Part shown: piece after piece, positions 6,175-6,346 of the stretch | How positions within the stretch are numbered: position 1 is the first letter of the stretch | Layout: every line of letters starts with the position of its first letter | Source: JBAZDV01 sp041669745 | GTDB taxonomy: Archaea > Thermoplasmatota > Thermoplasmata > Methanomassiliicoccales > Methanomethylophilaceae | Reading direction: 5' to 3' | Length of the DNA: 6,346 nucleotides | NCBI GenBank assembly: GCA_041669745.1 | Contig: JBAYAO010000077.1 | Location: 1 to 6,346, forward strand | Notes under the pieces: generated by a model | Seen by the model: the letters and a program-made list of their open reading frames with translations, nothing else | Database searches by the model: none | Told to the model about the DNA's origin: nothing | Position numbers and translations under genes: made by a program

Positions 6175-6201
6175 AGTGGCGGAACTGGAAATTCCGCCGC
6201 T
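6175..6201 (+). repeat. Strong 10-bp hairpin downstream of cbiC
   Basis: AGTGGCGGAA (6175-6184) pairs with TTCCGCCGCT (6192-6201) around the 7-base loop CTGGAAA, with one T-G wobble. It starts 53 bases after the cbiC stop. No T-run follows, so it is not a classical intrinsic terminator. It may protect the mRNA 3' end or form part of the leader of a downstream gene. The pairing is plain in the sequence; the role is inferred. Confidence 0.55.
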
Positions 6202-6229
6202 ATCTTGGCAGGACAGGATGAAACTACAG

Positions 6230-6260
6230 GGTCGGAAACATCATTCTTCAGGGACCGACC
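6230..6260 (+). repeat. Possible second hairpin, 6-bp stem
   Basis: GGTCGG (6230-6235) is complementary to CCGACC (6255-6260), with a 19-base loop. The arms are GC-rich but the loop is long, so it could be chance. Confidence 0.3.
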
Positions 6261-6265
6261 GGACT

Positions 6266-6287
6266 CATTCCATGTCATAAGGGAATG
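6266..6287 (+). repeat. Possible third hairpin enclosing a start codon
   Basis: CATTCC (6266-6271) is complementary to GGAATG (6282-6287), with a 10-base loop. The 3' arm contains the ATG at 6285-6287 that opens the frame running off the right edge. If that frame is a gene, this stem would hide its start codon. A 6-bp stem is short enough to be chance. Confidence 0.3.
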
Positions 6288-6346
6288 TTCGGCGGTATGT
6301 TACAGCGGATACGGTATATCGTAAAGACTAAATTCTTTGCAAATTC
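6285..6346 (+). CDS. Possible start of a further rightward gene, cut by the window edge
   Basis: From ATG 6285 a frame stays open for 20 codons plus two bases to the right edge. It reads MFGGMLQRIRYIVKTKFFAN, a basic, amphipathic-looking beginning. The nearest upstream stop in this frame is near 6217, and ATG 6285 is the first initiator after it. A second ATG at 6297 is also in frame. A purine stretch AAGGGA directly abuts the first ATG, too close for a normal ribosome site, though about 12 bases from the second. The pattern loosely recalls N-termini of PspA/IM30-like proteins, but 20 residues cannot support a family call. Two short frames on the other strand are also open at this edge, so the direction is uncertain. 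Confidence 0.22.
   Translation, partial: MFGGMLQRIRYIVKTKFFAN

Larger units (their letters stand above)
6122..6284. other. Non-coding tail after cbiC with several inverted repeats
   Basis: I find no confident gene here. A 46-codon frame (ATG 6140 to TAA 6280) lacks a ribosome site and has an unbalanced Lys/Arg/His/Ser-rich composition, so I do not call it. The stretch carries one strong and two weaker inverted repeats, listed separately. AAAATATC (6143-6150) is a possible weak TATA element for something further right. There is no tRNA-like fold, T-rich terminator or mobile-element end. Confidence 0.5.

Noticed and set aside
6175..6201. The hairpin as an intrinsic terminator of the cbiL operon
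   Set aside because: The stem is followed by ATCTTGG and not a T-run. Archaeal termination usually relies on T-runs, so the terminator label is not supported.
6009..6278. An 89-codon minus-strand frame overlapping the end of cbiC
   Set aside because: Over a third of it lies antisense to conserved CbiC sequence, and its Cys/Arg/Ser/Pro-rich product resembles no known family.
6140..6280. A 46-codon plus-strand frame with a CxxxC near its start
   Set aside because: It lacks a ribosome site, is rich in Lys, Arg, His and Ser, and includes the strong hairpin, so chance is more likely than a small protein.

Overview
The window is almost entirely a cobalamin (vitamin B12) corrin-ring biosynthesis locus of the anaerobic, cobalt-early type. 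It reads as archaeal. All genes belong to the Cbi (not Cob) series, the ribosome binding sites are GGTGA/GGAGGTGA-like, the central promoters look like TATA boxes, and Ile ATA and Arg AGA/AGG codons are common. All six complete genes end in TGA. A methanogen is likely, and the Methanomassiliicoccales/Thermoplasmata are a reasonable guess (TAG is avoided in those pyrrolysine-using genomes). The sequence alone does not prove this.

Layout: two divergent operons leave a ~125-bp AT-rich central promoter region. Leftward, from 3144 to the left edge, run cbiD, cbiG and a cbiJ-cbiE fusion, joined by 1-bp (TGATG) and 4-bp (ATGA) overlaps. The fusion is cut by position 1 inside its CbiE domain. Rightward, from about 3271 to 6121, run cbiL, cbiF, cbiH and cbiC, with gaps of 17, 4 and 1 bp. 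The last 225 bp hold no confident gene. They contain a strong 10-bp hairpin, two weaker inverted repeats and possibly the start of another rightward gene at 6285.

Together the genes cover eight of the nine activities that turn cobalt-sirohydrochlorin (cobalt-factor II) into cobyrinic acid: CbiL (C20 methylation), CbiH (C17 methylation and ring contraction), CbiF (C11), CbiG (lactone opening, acetaldehyde loss), CbiD (C1), CbiJ (reduction), CbiE (C5) and CbiC (methyl shift). Only CbiT (C15 methylation/decarboxylation) is missing, and it may lie just beyond the left edge. I see no mobile element, CRISPR, tRNA or rRNA. The least ordinary features are the CbiJ-CbiE fusion, the shared divergent promoter region, the TTG starts and the structured 3' tail. 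I do not see a wholly new system here.
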